Below, piece by piece: positions 56,292 through 64,000 of a DNA stretch of 64,000 nt. A model generated the notes under the pieces. The model was not told where the DNA came from. It ran no database searches and saw nothing but the letters and a program-made list of their open reading frames with translations. Made by a program: the position numbers and the translations under genes. Position 1 is the stretch's first letter. Every line of letters begins with the position of its first letter. The stretch lies in the NCBI GenBank assembly GCA_937770485.1, contig CALJHX010000009.1:1-64000 (forward strand), written 5' to 3'. This stretch comes from an uncultured Verrucomicrobiae bacterium. GTDB lineage: Bacteria > Verrucomicrobiota > Verrucomicrobiia > Limisphaerales > UBA1096.

Positions 56292-56377
56292 TTTTTTGAG
56301 CGCAGTCGTTCCGCCTTGGAGTTGACTCTTTACATTACGCAAAAGCAGGCTAGGTTAACGGGCCTTTTTGACAAATT

Positions 56378-56644
56378 ATGATGACTTATCTGAATTTAGC
56401 TTTTTCACCTGGAATGCCCGAAATCCTATTGGTTTTGGCTGTAATCCTGATTTTTTTTGGTGCAAAGAAACTGCCCGAACTGGCCAAGGGTATGGGACAG
56501 GGCATCAAAGAATTCAAGAAAGCCACGCGCGACGCCACCGGCGAGATGGAACGCGCCATGGATGACCCCCCCGATTACACCCCCCCGCCCACCCCTAAAA
56601 TCTCCGAGCAAGCCAGCGGCGATGAGTCTAAAAAAGACGCCTGA
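56378..56644 (+). CDS. tatA: Sec-independent protein translocase subunit TatA/TatE
   Basis: An 88-residue TatA-type protein: short N-terminus, membrane helix [22 protein letters not shown] including the FGxxKLPEL hinge, amphipathic helix [18 protein letters not shown], and an acidic tail. TatA builds the pore for folded, twin-arginine proteins such as the two DUF1501 proteins of this window. Two ATG codons adjoin (56378, 56381). No tatB-like second gene is seen, so a TatA/TatC minimal system is likely. TatC follows after 34 bases. Confidence 0.94.
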   Translation: MMTYLNLAFSPGMPEILLVLAVILIFFGAKKLPELAKGMGQGIKEFKKATRDATGEMERAMDDPPDYTPPPTPKISEQASGDESKKDA

Positions 56645-56678
56645 TCTGCTGGCGTTGAGATCGACTTGGGTTTGAACG

Positions 56679-58208
56679 ATGTCCAAGGAACCCGACGGGC
56701 CTCCGGAGCCGGGGCAATCCACTCCCGCAGCCAAGCCAAAGCGTAAAGCTGTGAAGAAGAAGGTAGCCAAGAAGAAGGCAACTCCTGGGGGCAAAGCTGT
56801 GAAGAAGAAGGCAGCTAAGAAGAAGCACCCTAAGCCCCCCCCATCACAGAAAAGTCCGGAGCAGGAAACTGCTCCCGAAACGAGCAATTCTTCAAGCCAA
56901 GCGCTTGGCCAAGCGGACGGGAGTGCCCCCGATTCCGTGGACGATACTTCGCAGCATGATGACCCATATCATCACGACTACGAACACGACGATCACGGTT
57001 CCTACGATGCCCATCACGACGATCACTACCATCACGGGCATGAGGAACACCAGGAGGCAGACCACACCGAGTCAGCGCTGAGTGCGCCCCTACCGGTTCC
57101 ACGCAGCGGTGGCTCCGACGGCGACGACACGATGCCCGAGCTAGACGAAAACGGCGAGGAATTCGGCGGCCCGGTCAAGTCGTTCCTCGAGCACATGGAG
57201 GATTTGCGCTGGGTGCTCATCCGCTGCGTCGCCGCCTTGGGCGTGGCCATGGTTGCCTGCCTCGCCGGTGCGCCGCTGCTGGTCGATACGCTGGCCCGGC
57301 CACTTGGAGAGGCCAAGCAGTTCCTCACGGAAAACCGAATGGAAACCTTGAGCGAGGAGGGTAAAAGCGAAATCCACGTCCGGCTCACTCAGGAGGAGGT
57401 CTTTCGCATCCCGGTCGAGACCAACCTGCTCGCCGAGGCCTACAAGCTGCTCGACCTGACCAACGAGGTCACCACATTCAACCTCATCCCGGCGGTGGAG
57501 GATGGCAAACTGCAGTTGCTCCTGCAGCCCGGCACAAACACCCAAGCCGCCGATGACGACCTCACCCAAGCCGGGCCGGAGCTAAAATCCATGGGGCCGC
57601 TCAGTGGATTCCTGGTCGCCCTGCAAATGGCCTTCTACGGCGGCATCATGATTTCGTTGCCTTTCATCCTGTATTTTCTAGGCGAATTCACCTTCCCGGC
57701 CCTGCGGAAGAAGGAGAGAAAATATCTTGTCACCGCCGTCATCATCGGCGGCGGACTTTTCTTTTGTGGCGCAGCTTTTTGTTACTTTTTGCTGATGGAA
57801 ATAGCGTTGAGCACGGCGGCGCTGTTTGCGAACTGGCTGAACTTCGGGGCCGACATTTGGCGGGCTGAAGATTACATAACCTTTGTCTGCAAGTTCATGA
57901 TAGGCATGGGTATCGCCTTCGAACTCCCGGTTGTCATCCTGCTTCTCGTGAAGATAGGGGTGCTCGATTACAAGAAACTCTCCAAATTCAGAATGTATTG
58001 GGTGATCATCAACCTTATCCTTGCGTCGATTCTCACCCCGCCGGATCTCGTCACCCAGGTGCTCATGGCTCTGCCGATGCAAATCTTCTACGAGTGTAGC
58101 ATTTTCATCGCCTGGATTTGGTATCGCCGCGACCGAAAAAAAGAGGCGCAACTCGCAAAAGAAGAGGCCGAGGCCAATAAAACGCCCCCTGACGAGCCTG
58201 AAAAATAG
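56679..58208 (+). CDS. tatC: Twin-arginine translocase TatC with long His-rich N-terminal extension
   Basis: TatC binds twin-arginine signals. The TatC core starts near residue 167 with SFLEHMEDLRWVLIRCV, the cytoplasmic motif of the family, and has six helices, FCYFLLMEIALS and VFELPVVILLLVKIGVL-like parts (IAFELPVVILLLVKIGVLDYKKLSKFR shortened), ending NLILASILTPPDLVTQVLMALPM. The product, 509 residues, is twice the usual size for two reasons. Before the core is a Lys/Pro-rich stretch (20-60) and then residues 93-130, 13 histidines among aspartates. The first periplasmic loop is also enlarged (about 205-310). The metal-binding look is only inference. A palindrome copy encodes QALGQAD at about 74-80. 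Confidence 0.93.
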   Translation: MSKEPDGPPEPGQSTPAAKPKRKAVKKKVAKKKATPGGKAVKKKAAKKKHPKPPPSQKSPEQETAPETSNSSSQALGQADGSAPDSVDDTSQHDDPYHHDYEHDDHGSYDAHHDDHYHHGHEEHQEADHTESALSAPLPVPRSGGSDGDDTMPELDENGEEFGGPVKSFLEHMEDLRWVLIRCVAALGVAMVACLAGAPLLVDTLARPLGEAKQFLTENRMETLSEEGKSEIHVRLTQEEVFRIPVETNLLAEAYKLLDLTNEVTTFNLIPAVEDGKLQLLLQPGTNTQAADDDLTQAGPELKSMGPLSGFLVALQMAFYGGIMISLPFILYFLGEFTFPALRKKERKYLVTAVIIGGGLFFCGAAFCYFLLMEIALSTAALFANWLNFGADIWRAEDYITFVCKFMIGMGIAFELPVVILLLVKIGVLDYKKLSKFRMYWVIINLILASILTPPDLVTQVLMALPMQIFYECSIFIAWIWYRRDRKKEAQLAKEEAEANKTPPDEPEK

Positions 58209-58270
58209 CGCCAAAAGACTTTACACCGGCGGCTTTCTGGCTAATCTGCCGCACCTGTTTAACTGATCCA

Positions 58271-58774
58271 ATGAGATATTTTGCAAAAACAACCGGCGTT
58301 GCCGCTCTTGTTGCCTTCCTCTCGGTGGGCTGTGCCGGCCCTGAAAACAAGCTGGGGCGCGGCATCCGCAATTTCAGCGAGTTCACCCGCTTGGGCGAAT
58401 TCAACCGTTCTGTCGAGCAAACAGCCCTCTGGGACGGCCCGCAGCACGCATACACCACAGGTGTCATCCGTGGCCTAAGCCGCACCGTTGCCAGAACCGC
58501 CGTGGGTTTTGCGGAGATTGTCACCTTCCCTTTTGCCACCCCGAACTACGAGCCGTGGCTACAAGGTGCCAGCGTGTTTCCGGATCCCTCCATAGCCACG
58601 CTGCAGTACCCTTGGGGTGGCTTGGTGATGCCGGACGACGCCCTATTCCCCTCCAGCTACACGCCCGGCCTTTGGGATGACGGTGTCTTTCACCCAAACA
58701 CCGCCATCGGTTTTGGCGGCGGCGACGTGGCTCCTTTCTTTCCTGGAAGCCGCTTCAGGGTCTTTGACCACTGA
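58271..58774 (+). CDS. Exported lipoprotein resembling the exosortase-associated TIGR04073 family
   Basis: A 167-residue lipoprotein with lipobox FLSVGCAGP and the segment KLGRGIRNFSEF near residue 27, followed by TGVIRGLSRTVARTAVGFAEIVTFPF. This order of 'KLGRG.rN...e' and an amphipathic helix ending 'EI.TFPF.tP' fits the short exported proteins annotated as TIGR04073 in Verrucomicrobia. No exosortase or PEP-CTERM gene is in the window, so that link is only by family name. It lies 62 bases after tatC. Function unknown. Confidence 0.65.
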   Translation: MRYFAKTTGVAALVAFLSVGCAGPENKLGRGIRNFSEFTRLGEFNRSVEQTALWDGPQHAYTTGVIRGLSRTVARTAVGFAEIVTFPFATPNYEPWLQGASVFPDPSIATLQYPWGGLVMPDDALFPSSYTPGLWDDGVFHPNTAIGFGGGDVAPFFPGSRFRVFDH

Positions 58775-58832
58775 GCCTCAATTCAGCAGTTTTACTGGCG
58801 TCGACCCTGCGGTTGGCGCCTTTTTTTATGTC

Positions 58833-59732
58833 GTGAAACTCAGCCGCAAATCATACTGCAAAATCAACCTGCTGCTCAACGTCGTCGGCCAGCGCGCCGA
58901 CGGCTTTCACGAGTTGGAAATGCTGATGCTGCCCGTGCCGATTTTTGACCGGCTCGACTTTGAGTTGCTCGGCCACGGCATTGAGCTGACCTGCAACCAA
59001 CCGGGCATCCCCACCGATTCCAGCAACTTGGCATGCCAAGCCGCTGAGTCATTCGCGGCCAAGGCTGGAGTCACAGGCGGCGTCCGCATCCACCTCGAAA
59101 AATCCATCCCCGCCGAGGGCGGTCTCGGTGGCGGCAGCAGCAACGCGGCGGCAACCCTCCTTGCGCTCAACGAACTCCACGACCAGCCGCTTGGCCAAGC
59201 GATGTTGCACGAACTCGCCGCCGAACTCGGCAGTGACGTCCCGTTCTTTATGCAAAGCCAATCGGCCGTGGCCAAGGGCCGTGGTGAAATTATCGAGCCG
59301 GTTGCGCCACTCGAGGCACTCGACGGCAAGTCGCTGCTGCTCGTCAGACCAGGCTTCGGTGTCCCAACGCCCTGGGCTTACCAAGGCTTGGCCAAGTTTC
59401 CCGGGGCAAAAACCCGCCCCATTGGCCAGGCGGACGAGTTGGCCAAGCGCTTGGCTAACGGCTCGCTGGCTGAGACCGGCGACGCCTTTTACAACTCACT
59501 CGAGGCGCCGGTCTTCGACAAGTTCCCGCTACTCAAGCTAATCAAGCAACACGCTTTAGCCAACGGCGCGGAGGCAGCGCTCATGTGCGGCAGCGGCTCG
59601 ACCGTTTTCGCGATCTGCCCGGACGCCGCGACGGCGCAGTCGCTTGGCGAAGCGATAGAGGCGGAGTTTGGGAAGCAATCACTCGCACAGACCGTCTCGC
59701 TGCCCGGCGACTTTCCCAACACTGTCGCGTAG
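58833..59732 (+). CDS. ispE: 4-diphosphocytidyl-2-C-methyl-D-erythritol kinase
   Basis: IspE phosphorylates diphosphocytidyl methylerythritol in the MEP route to isoprenoids. The 299-residue product shows AKINLLL-like SYCKINLLLNVVGQRADGFHEL, the GHMP ATP loop at residues 93-105 (PAEGGLGGGSSNA), ELGSDVPFFM and, at the end, CGSGSTVFAI. No ATG fits; I use GTG at 58833 because the frame upstream lies over the lipoprotein gene. It meets the phospholipase D gene tail to tail with 9 bases between. Three palindrome copies (cores 59191, 59389, 59439) lie in the coding region, read as PLGQA, GLAK and ELAKR. Confidence 0.94.
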   Translation: MKLSRKSYCKINLLLNVVGQRADGFHELEMLMLPVPIFDRLDFELLGHGIELTCNQPGIPTDSSNLACQAAESFAAKAGVTGGVRIHLEKSIPAEGGLGGGSSNAAATLLALNELHDQPLGQAMLHELAAELGSDVPFFMQSQSAVAKGRGEIIEPVAPLEALDGKSLLLVRPGFGVPTPWAYQGLAKFPGAKTRPIGQADELAKRLANGSLAETGDAFYNSLEAPVFDKFPLLKLIKQHALANGAEAALMCGSGSTVFAICPDAATAQSLGEAIEAEFGKQSLAQTVSLPGDFPNTVA

Positions 59733-59741
59733 TCGGGAGCA

Positions 59742-61184
59742 CTACAGCCAGCCCTTGAAGATCAGTCCGGGGAGAGTGTGGTATTTCATGCGGCGGATTT
59801 TTTTTGGTGACGCGCCGAGGTAGCGTGGGCGGCCGTCCACTGGCAATCCGTCCGGCCCAATGCGGACGCCCTTCTTTTCGATGCGCTCCCTGATCGAGCG
59901 AAGCAATTCACCGGCCATCGCCTCTGATTGAAACTCAATGGCGACTTCCGTATTCAACCGCTCCGATCGGGGGTCGATGTTGAATGAGCCCACCACACCG
60001 ATACCGGCCTGCTCCAGAACCATGCTCTTGGAGTGCAGTGTCTCCATCCCCGCGCGGCCCGGTTCGCCCGCCAGTTCATAAATCTCCAGCCCAAGGGCGA
60101 GGTAGTCTTCCTTTTTTCTCTGGTAAACAGCCTGCACTAGGAGGTTGTCGGTCGAGTTTAGGGAGTTGGTAAAAACTACCACGCGGACGCCACGCCGGAG
60201 GGCATCGCCCAGAAGGGTTCGGGCTTTTCGCGTCAGGATAAGATACGGCGACTCGATCCAAATCGTCTCCCCCGGCGCCGCATTTTTCACCAGCTCAGCG
60301 ATGTGGAACCCCGTGTTTTGTCCGCGGGTTTTCCTACCATTGAGATCGGCAAAAAAACGGATTTCATCCACCAGTCGCAGTCGCTGATTCCAGTCGGTGC
60401 GGCTTGGCAACTGTACGACTCTCGGCTTGGACTGAAACTCCACCCAAGCCCTGTCGAGCGCCGCCTCGGCCTTGTCGATGTCTCGCTGAAGGATGGCACG
60501 GTGCACCGGCGGGATGGCACGGCGGCGGCTCGCCGGGAGGCGCTTGGGCAAGTCGTCGGGCCGGATTAGACAGCGATATTTGCCGACCTGCATCGGCTTC
60601 ACTTTCGGCCCGCTCCAGAGCGTCATGAAGTGTTCGTTGGCCTCTGCGGCAGTTTCGCCTTCAACGAGTATGTCGCGGTCAATCCGGTTGCGTAATACCG
60701 TGTTGCCCTCTTTCCGAAATCGGCTCTGCCCAAAATAGGAGTTGTCGATGTTGCGCCCGCCGGTGATCAGCAAGTTGCCGTCCGCAATGAATAGCTTGTC
60801 GTGCAAACGCCGATTGAACCGAAACGGTTTCAGCGGGTCGAGCGGGTGAAACACCCGAATCTCCACACCCTCCAGAACCAAGTACGCGCCAAGGTGCATG
60901 GGGATACTGTTAAAAAGAGCATCAACCATCAGCCTCACCTTTACGCCACGCCGCGCCGTTTCGCGCAACAGCGCAAAGCCGCGCATCGTGAAATCATCCT
61001 CCTCCCCGCCCACGTAAAAGTAGGAGATATTCAGCTCACGCCGGGCCTCGATGGCGAGGTCGTACCGGGATTGCGCGGCGTCCGCCGGGCCATTGATCAA
61101 GCAAACACGATCAGCCCCTGCCAACGGGAGGGCAACTGTCAGCAGGAAGCAATACGCGAACAGGAGCTTGGCCAAGCGATTCAT
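59742..61184 (-). CDS. Phospholipase D/cardiolipin synthase-like protein, exported
   Basis: A 480-residue PLD superfamily protein with a signal peptide (residues 1-22, FAYCFLLTVALPLAGA). Two catalytic HKD motifs are seen: RLHDKLFIADGNLLITGGRNID, of standard form (HxKx4D), and TLHSKSMVLEQAGIGVVGSFN, where the Asp is replaced by Glu. Other regions, such as YFYVGGEEDDFTMRGFALLRETARRGVKVRLMVDA in part, match exported PLD-like proteins rather than membrane-bound cardiolipin synthase. It may cut or transfer phosphatidyl groups in the periplasm. I choose the ATG at 61184 with its signal peptide over the longer frame to 61283. Confidence 0.85.
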   Translation of the reverse strand: MNRLAKLLFAYCFLLTVALPLAGADRVCLINGPADAAQSRYDLAIEARRELNISYFYVGGEEDDFTMRGFALLRETARRGVKVRLMVDALFNSIPMHLGAYLVLEGVEIRVFHPLDPLKPFRFNRRLHDKLFIADGNLLITGGRNIDNSYFGQSRFRKEGNTVLRNRIDRDILVEGETAAEANEHFMTLWSGPKVKPMQVGKYRCLIRPDDLPKRLPASRRRAIPPVHRAILQRDIDKAEAALDRAWVEFQSKPRVVQLPSRTDWNQRLRLVDEIRFFADLNGRKTRGQNTGFHIAELVKNAAPGETIWIESPYLILTRKARTLLGDALRRGVRVVVFTNSLNSTDNLLVQAVYQRKKEDYLALGLEIYELAGEPGRAGMETLHSKSMVLEQAGIGVVGSFNIDPRSERLNTEVAIEFQSEAMAGELLRSIRERIEKKGVRIGPDGLPVDGRPRYLGASPKKIRRMKYHTLPGLIFKGWL

Positions 61185-61310
61185 CGGTGGTGATTGTGTA
61201 ACCGCAGAACCACCAAATGACAACGATTTCGGCTTGGCCAACCGGATGATAAGCCTTGCATGGCCCTTTTCGAAAGTCATCATCCCTGTTGTTCCAAACT
61301 TGAATTCACC

Positions 61311-61787
61311 ATGAAAATGTCTATGCGCTTCACTCGTTGTATCCGTTCGACCCGTCCCTAGGCCAAAGCAGCAGGTTTCAGTCTAGCCTTGGCCCTAGCA
61401 GCCGGCGCCAGCGCAGATCCTGCCAAGATCATCACACAACCAACCAATTTATCGCCTGAGGAGGGCACGGCGACCAGCCTCTCGGCTGAAGTGTCCGGCA
61501 GCCCGAACACCTATAGCTGGCACCGAGCCAACGGCGTACGTGACGCAGGCAATAACGAGATTGCCGCTGACACCATATTAGTCGTCCAGGTGAAACAGGA
61601 AGGGGACCAAGCGGAGCCGCCGGTCGTCACACTCGAGGAAGGTGACGGCGTAATCATCATCAACACCAGTTCCGGCTCACTGCAGACTGCTCCAAGTGTA
61701 ATCGGACCGTGGGAAAATGTTGCCGCTCCGTTACAGTTGAATCTCAATAAACTCGGCGTAGCTGGATTCTTCCGTGCGGTAAATTAA
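61311..61787 (+). pseudogene. Ig-like domain exported protein with amber stop in its signal peptide
   Basis: An ATG at 61311 opens a basic stretch (MKMSMRFTRC) that meets a TAG at 61359 and in the same frame continues with the hydrophobic core of a signal peptide (GFSLALALAAGASADP). After cleavage comes ITQPTNLSPEEGTATSLS and YSWHRANGV, half of an immunoglobulin-like domain, then an abrupt change to VVTLEEGDGVIIIN and a C-terminal tail SGSLQTAPSVIGPWENV, the closing element of many verrucomicrobial surface proteins. So a large protein was shortened within and then got a nonsense base. A shorter product from TTG at 61389 would lack the charged N-region. Confidence 0.65.
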
Positions 61788-61808
61788 GAAATCGGAACGA
61801 GCGAAAGC

Positions 61809-62387
61809 TTAACGCCGTTGAGCCAAGGCTTCCTCGCTCTTAGCGAGGATGTCCTTGTGCAGGGATTCCCCGTGTGAATCCATCGTGACCACGGCGGGGA
61901 AGTCCTTCACCTCGAATTCCCAGATCGCCTCCGGTGAGCCGAACTCCTCGAGCATGTAAACATTGCGCACCTTGATGATGCACTCGGCCAAAACCTGCGC
62001 CGCACCGCCGATGGCGTGCAGATACACCGCTCCGTGTTCCTTGCAGGCGGCGAGCGTCTTGTCGGCCATGCCGCCCTTGCCGATCACTCCCCGAATGCCG
62101 AACTGCTTCATGATGTCGCCTTGGTACGGCTCCTCGCGGATGGATGTCGTCGGCCCGGCGGCGGTCACCTTCCACTCACCGTTGTCGTCCGGCAACACCA
62201 CCGGCCCGCAGTGATACAGAATGCCGCCGTCGAGATTCACGCCGTCCGGCAACTCGCCGCCATCGTGCAGATACTTGTGCACCGCATCGCGCCCGGTGAA
62301 CACCGTGCCGGAGATCAAAACCTGATCGCCAACCTTCAATTCGCGAATCGCCTCCTCTGAAATCGGGCTGGAAAGATTGTGACTCAT
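61809..62387 (-). CDS. Class I fumarate hydratase, beta (C-terminal) subunit
   Basis: A 192-residue subunit of the oxygen-sensitive Fe-S fumarase or the related tartrate dehydratase. Motifs include LKVGDQVLISGTVFTGRDAVHKYL, GGILYHCGPV, AAGPTTSIREEPYQGDIMKQFGIRGVIGKGGM in order (TTSIREEPYQ contributes to the substrate site), and DSHGESLHKDI. It is encoded 12 bases after the alpha subunit. Together they convert fumarate and malate in the citric acid cycle. Class I is also found split in Bacteria as TtdAB; genomic context here does not separate the two, though fumarase is the more common function. Confidence 0.88.
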   Translation of the reverse strand: MSHNLSSPISEEAIRELKVGDQVLISGTVFTGRDAVHKYLHDGGELPDGVNLDGGILYHCGPVVLPDDNGEWKVTAAGPTTSIREEPYQGDIMKQFGIRGVIGKGGMADKTLAACKEHGAVYLHAIGGAAQVLAECIIKVRNVYMLEEFGSPEAIWEFEVKDFPAVVTMDSHGESLHKDILAKSEEALAQRR

Positions 62388-62399
62388 TATGTGTTCCCC

Positions 62400-63278
62400 T
62401 CAATAAAGCCAGCCGGTGATTTCACCGTCGTTGGCCAGCGTCGCGCCGTGGCGCCGGAAGGCCCAGCACATGTAGCTGACACTCACGAAATACGATGCCG
62501 GCACGCGGTTGGCTGCGCCGATCTTCACGCCTAGTAGCGTCGTTTTTCCGCCGAACCCCATCGGCCCGATGCCCAACTCGTTGGCCGTCTTAAGGATGTC
62601 TTGCTCGAGTTCGTCCAGCTTCGGATCGGTATTTCGATCATCGAGCCTACGGAGAAATTCACGCTTGGAAAACTCATAACCGGACGCCCTGTCGCCACCG
62701 ATACACACGCCGAGAACGCCCGGGCCGCAGCCCTTACCCTGAGCCTGATGCACCGCCTCAAGGATCACTTTGCGGCAGCCATCGAGGTCACGGTCGGCCG
62801 CTAGTTTGGTGTTGGGCAGCGAGAATTGCGCGCCAACGTTCTCACAACCACCGCCCTTGAGCACAAGCCGCACCGAGATGTCGTCCGATGTGTGTTGGTG
62901 GAAATGCAGATTTGGCGATCCTGGGCCAAGGTTGGTGCCGTCATTCTTTCCGGTGACTGAGTCCACCGAGTTTTGCCGCAGGTAACCAAGCTTGGTTGCC
63001 TCTTTCACCGCTTCGCGAGCCTCCTGCTCGAACTCGACCTGGTTCATTCCAACCGTGCAGTCGATGTAAAACAAAATGCTGCCGGTGTCCTGGCAGATCG
63101 GCTGCGACTTGCTCTTTGCCAAGCCGATGTTGCGCTCGATGATCTCCAGCGCCGACTTGGCGATGGTGCCCTCCTTCTCCTGTTCCAGCCCCCGCAGAAT
63201 CGCTGTCTGCACGTCGTCGGGGATCTCCGCCGAGGTGCGACGGATCAATTCAATTAATGACTCCCTGAGCCTGCTCAT
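62400..63278 (-). CDS. Class I fumarate hydratase, alpha (N-terminal) subunit
   Basis: A 292-residue Fe-S hydratase subunit. The three cluster cysteines are visible in QPICQDTG, KGGGCENVGAQF and GKGCGPGVLGVCIGGDR; other motifs are LHFHQHTSDDISV and GPMGFGGKTTLLGVKI. This pattern is that of the N-terminal half of FumA/FumB and TtdA. The start at 63278 (ATGAGC) gives the standard length. It forms a two-gene unit with the beta subunit; the YacP-like gene is 45 bases upstream in the same direction. Confidence 0.9.
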   Translation of the reverse strand: MSRLRESLIELIRRTSAEIPDDVQTAILRGLEQEKEGTIAKSALEIIERNIGLAKSKSQPICQDTGSILFYIDCTVGMNQVEFEQEAREAVKEATKLGYLRQNSVDSVTGKNDGTNLGPGSPNLHFHQHTSDDISVRLVLKGGGCENVGAQFSLPNTKLAADRDLDGCRKVILEAVHQAQGKGCGPGVLGVCIGGDRASGYEFSKREFLRRLDDRNTDPKLDELEQDILKTANELGIGPMGFGGKTTLLGVKIGAANRVPASYFVSVSYMCWAFRRHGATLANDGEITGWLY

Positions 63279-63323
63279 TACATGGACAGTATAGGCATTT
63301 GAGATACCTGTGTCAATGAACGC

Positions 63324-63797
63324 TCAACCACCGCGCTTGAATCTCTTGTGCTCGCGCTTGTTATACGCCGCCATGTCTCCCTGCATGTCACCAACTGTGT
63401 CATCCATCATTTGAATGAAATTTTCGCAACTGCACGCCACGCTGCCGAGGCTGATCACCGTCTCCCGCTCAGCGAAGTCGTTGGTGACTGCCATCACCTC
63501 ACCGTACGGCTTCATTAGATGCGCCACCCTCTCAATGATCTGGTCTGCCGTCTGGCCTTTTTTTGAAAAGAGCACCTCGATGCCGCCTTTGGCAGTCTCG
63601 TTTTTCGGTGTGTCGGGCGGCGCTCCCCCGCCGTCGAAAACCACCGTGACTGGCGTGCCGGACGAATCCTGATACTGCGTCAGCAACGCCACCAGCGCGT
63701 CCCTCGCATGGAACGAGTGGCGTGGCTTGCTCGGTGCCACCTCCTCCCAGTAATGCAGGAGGCTGTATCCATCCACCAAGATTCGAACGATCCCCAT
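63324..63797 (-). CDS. YacP-like NYN domain protein
   Basis: A 157-residue protein of the NYN (PIN-like) nuclease group, related to YacP/Rae1 of Firmicutes, a ribosome-linked RNase. It begins IVRILVDGYSLLHYW with the first Asp, has VVFDGGGAPP, LFSKKGQTADQIIERV and MAVTNDFAERETVISLG, placing four acidic residues as in PIN/NYN catalytic sites. I use the ATG at 63797; earlier codons to 63833 are derived from a palindrome copy (core 63826). Specific target unknown. Confidence 0.85.
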   Translation of the reverse strand: MGIVRILVDGYSLLHYWEEVAPSKPRHSFHARDALVALLTQYQDSSGTPVTVVFDGGGAPPDTPKNETAKGGIEVLFSKKGQTADQIIERVAHLMKPYGEVMAVTNDFAERETVISLGSVACSCENFIQMMDDTVGDMQGDMAAYNKREHKRFKRGG

Positions 63798-63821
63798 GCG
63801 CCCAAAGCTACGGCTTCGGCC

Positions 63822-63837
63822 GCGCTTGGCCAAGCGC
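63822..63837. repeat. Perfect 16-bp copy of the iterated palindrome, with adjoining half copy
   Basis: GCGCTTGGCCAAGCGC, followed at once by TTGG so that CCAAGCGCTTGG also reads as a palindrome. It lies between the divergent YacP-like and FmdB-like genes. Confidence 0.85.
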
Positions 63838-63872
63838 TTGGTTTAGTGGTAGCGTGCCGCAGGGGGGGAACG

Positions 63873-64000
63873 ATGCCGATTTACGAATACGAACTGTCCG
63901 ACGATAAGGGTGACTGCAGACCATGCGGCGGCCCCGGCTTCACGCTACGCCGTCCCGTCTCGGCCAAACCGCTCGAGAAGTGCCCGGCCTGCAAGAGGCC
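63873..64000 (+). CDS. FmdB-like zinc ribbon protein, partial
   Basis: The gene starts at ATG 63873 after a G7 run serving as part of the ribosome binding site and leaves the window. The first 42 residues read MPIYEYELSD, then two CxxC-type pairs, DCRPCGG and EKCPACK. The MPIYEYxC opening is that of the FmdB/CxxC_CxxC_SSSS regulatory zinc ribbon family, though here the first Cys pair is spaced further from the start than usual. Function of these small proteins is unknown. Confidence 0.75.
   Translation, partial: MPIYEYELSDDKGDCRPCGGPGFTLRRPVSAKPLEKCPACKR

Noticed and set aside
44440..61361. Reassignment of TAG as a sense codon, because three relics (44440, about 51890, 61359) have TAG in frame
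   Set aside because: Several intact genes end in TAG, for example the zinc-ribbon gene (53260), tatC (58206) and ispE (59730), so TAG is an ordinary stop here and the three loci have other damage.

Overview
This 64 kb window looks like chromosomal DNA of a GC-rich (roughly 60 percent GC by eye) member of the Verrucomicrobiota or wider PVC group. The support is a planctomycete-type cytochrome/DUF1549/DUF1553 protein followed by two tandem DUF1501 proteins, a TPP II-like subtilase, a lipoprotein resembling the exosortase-associated TIGR04073 family, and a standard Gram-negative Tol-Pal and Tat complement. No rRNA, tRNA, CRISPR array, prophage or intact insertion sequence was seen, so placement below phylum is not possible from this window.

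Layout. 0-8 kb: end of a leucine-rich-repeat protein, pyrD, a large S8 peptidase, rmuC and an MFS transporter. 8-14 kb: PSCyt1/DUF1549/DUF1553 gene plus two Tat-exported DUF1501 paralogues. 14-24 kb: a surface-polysaccharide region with an AlgD-like dehydrogenase and a multiply frameshifted glycosyltransferase on the minus strand, then ruvA, a DUF374 acyltransferase, a polymerase/ligase-like membrane protein, two glycosyltransferases, DUF362 and a CapK-like enzyme, most of them overlapping by 4 bp. 24-28 kb: S41 peptidase, tsaD and a flavin disulfide reductase. 28-44 kb: unknown low-GC and AsmA-like proteins, and a minus-strand run M20 peptidase - queE - aminotransferase - rsmA - Nudix - PQQ propeller. 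44-50 kb: a decayed chimeric pseudogene, a MetE-like enzyme, an AT-rich gap with DnaA-box-like sites, rpsU with a strong terminator, a TIM-barrel protein, a flippase-like protein and polX. 50-52 kb: a low-GC pair for CDP-alcohol lipid chemistry and an alanine dehydrogenase relic. 52-59 kb: tolQ - zinc ribbon - tolR - tolA - tolB - pal - tatA - tatC - lipoprotein - ispE. 59-64 kb: phospholipase D-like protein, broken Ig-like secreted protein, two-subunit class I fumarase, a YacP/NYN protein and a partial FmdB-like protein.

The most striking feature is not a gene. The octamer TTGGCCAA occurs about 57 times by hand count, where base composition predicts about one. It usually sits inside a longer palindrome, GCTTGGCCAAGC, extending in the best copies to GCGCTTGGCCAAGCGC. 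Copies lie throughout the window, in genes and between them. Inside genes they read almost only as Leu-Ala-Lys or Leu-Gly-Gln and almost never in the Trp-Pro frame. This resembles the cyanobacterial highly iterated palindrome HIP1 in density and style, but with a different sequence; I do not know of a description of it in this phylum. The low-GC island at 50.2-52.0 kb lacks it, as expected for recent arrivals.

A second theme is broken reading frames: the starts of the LRR and PSCyt1 genes, a glycosyltransferase, a PQQ protein and tolA each look shifted by single bases, often in homopolymers, while ald, a receiver/glycosyltransferase chimera and an Ig-like protein look truly decayed.
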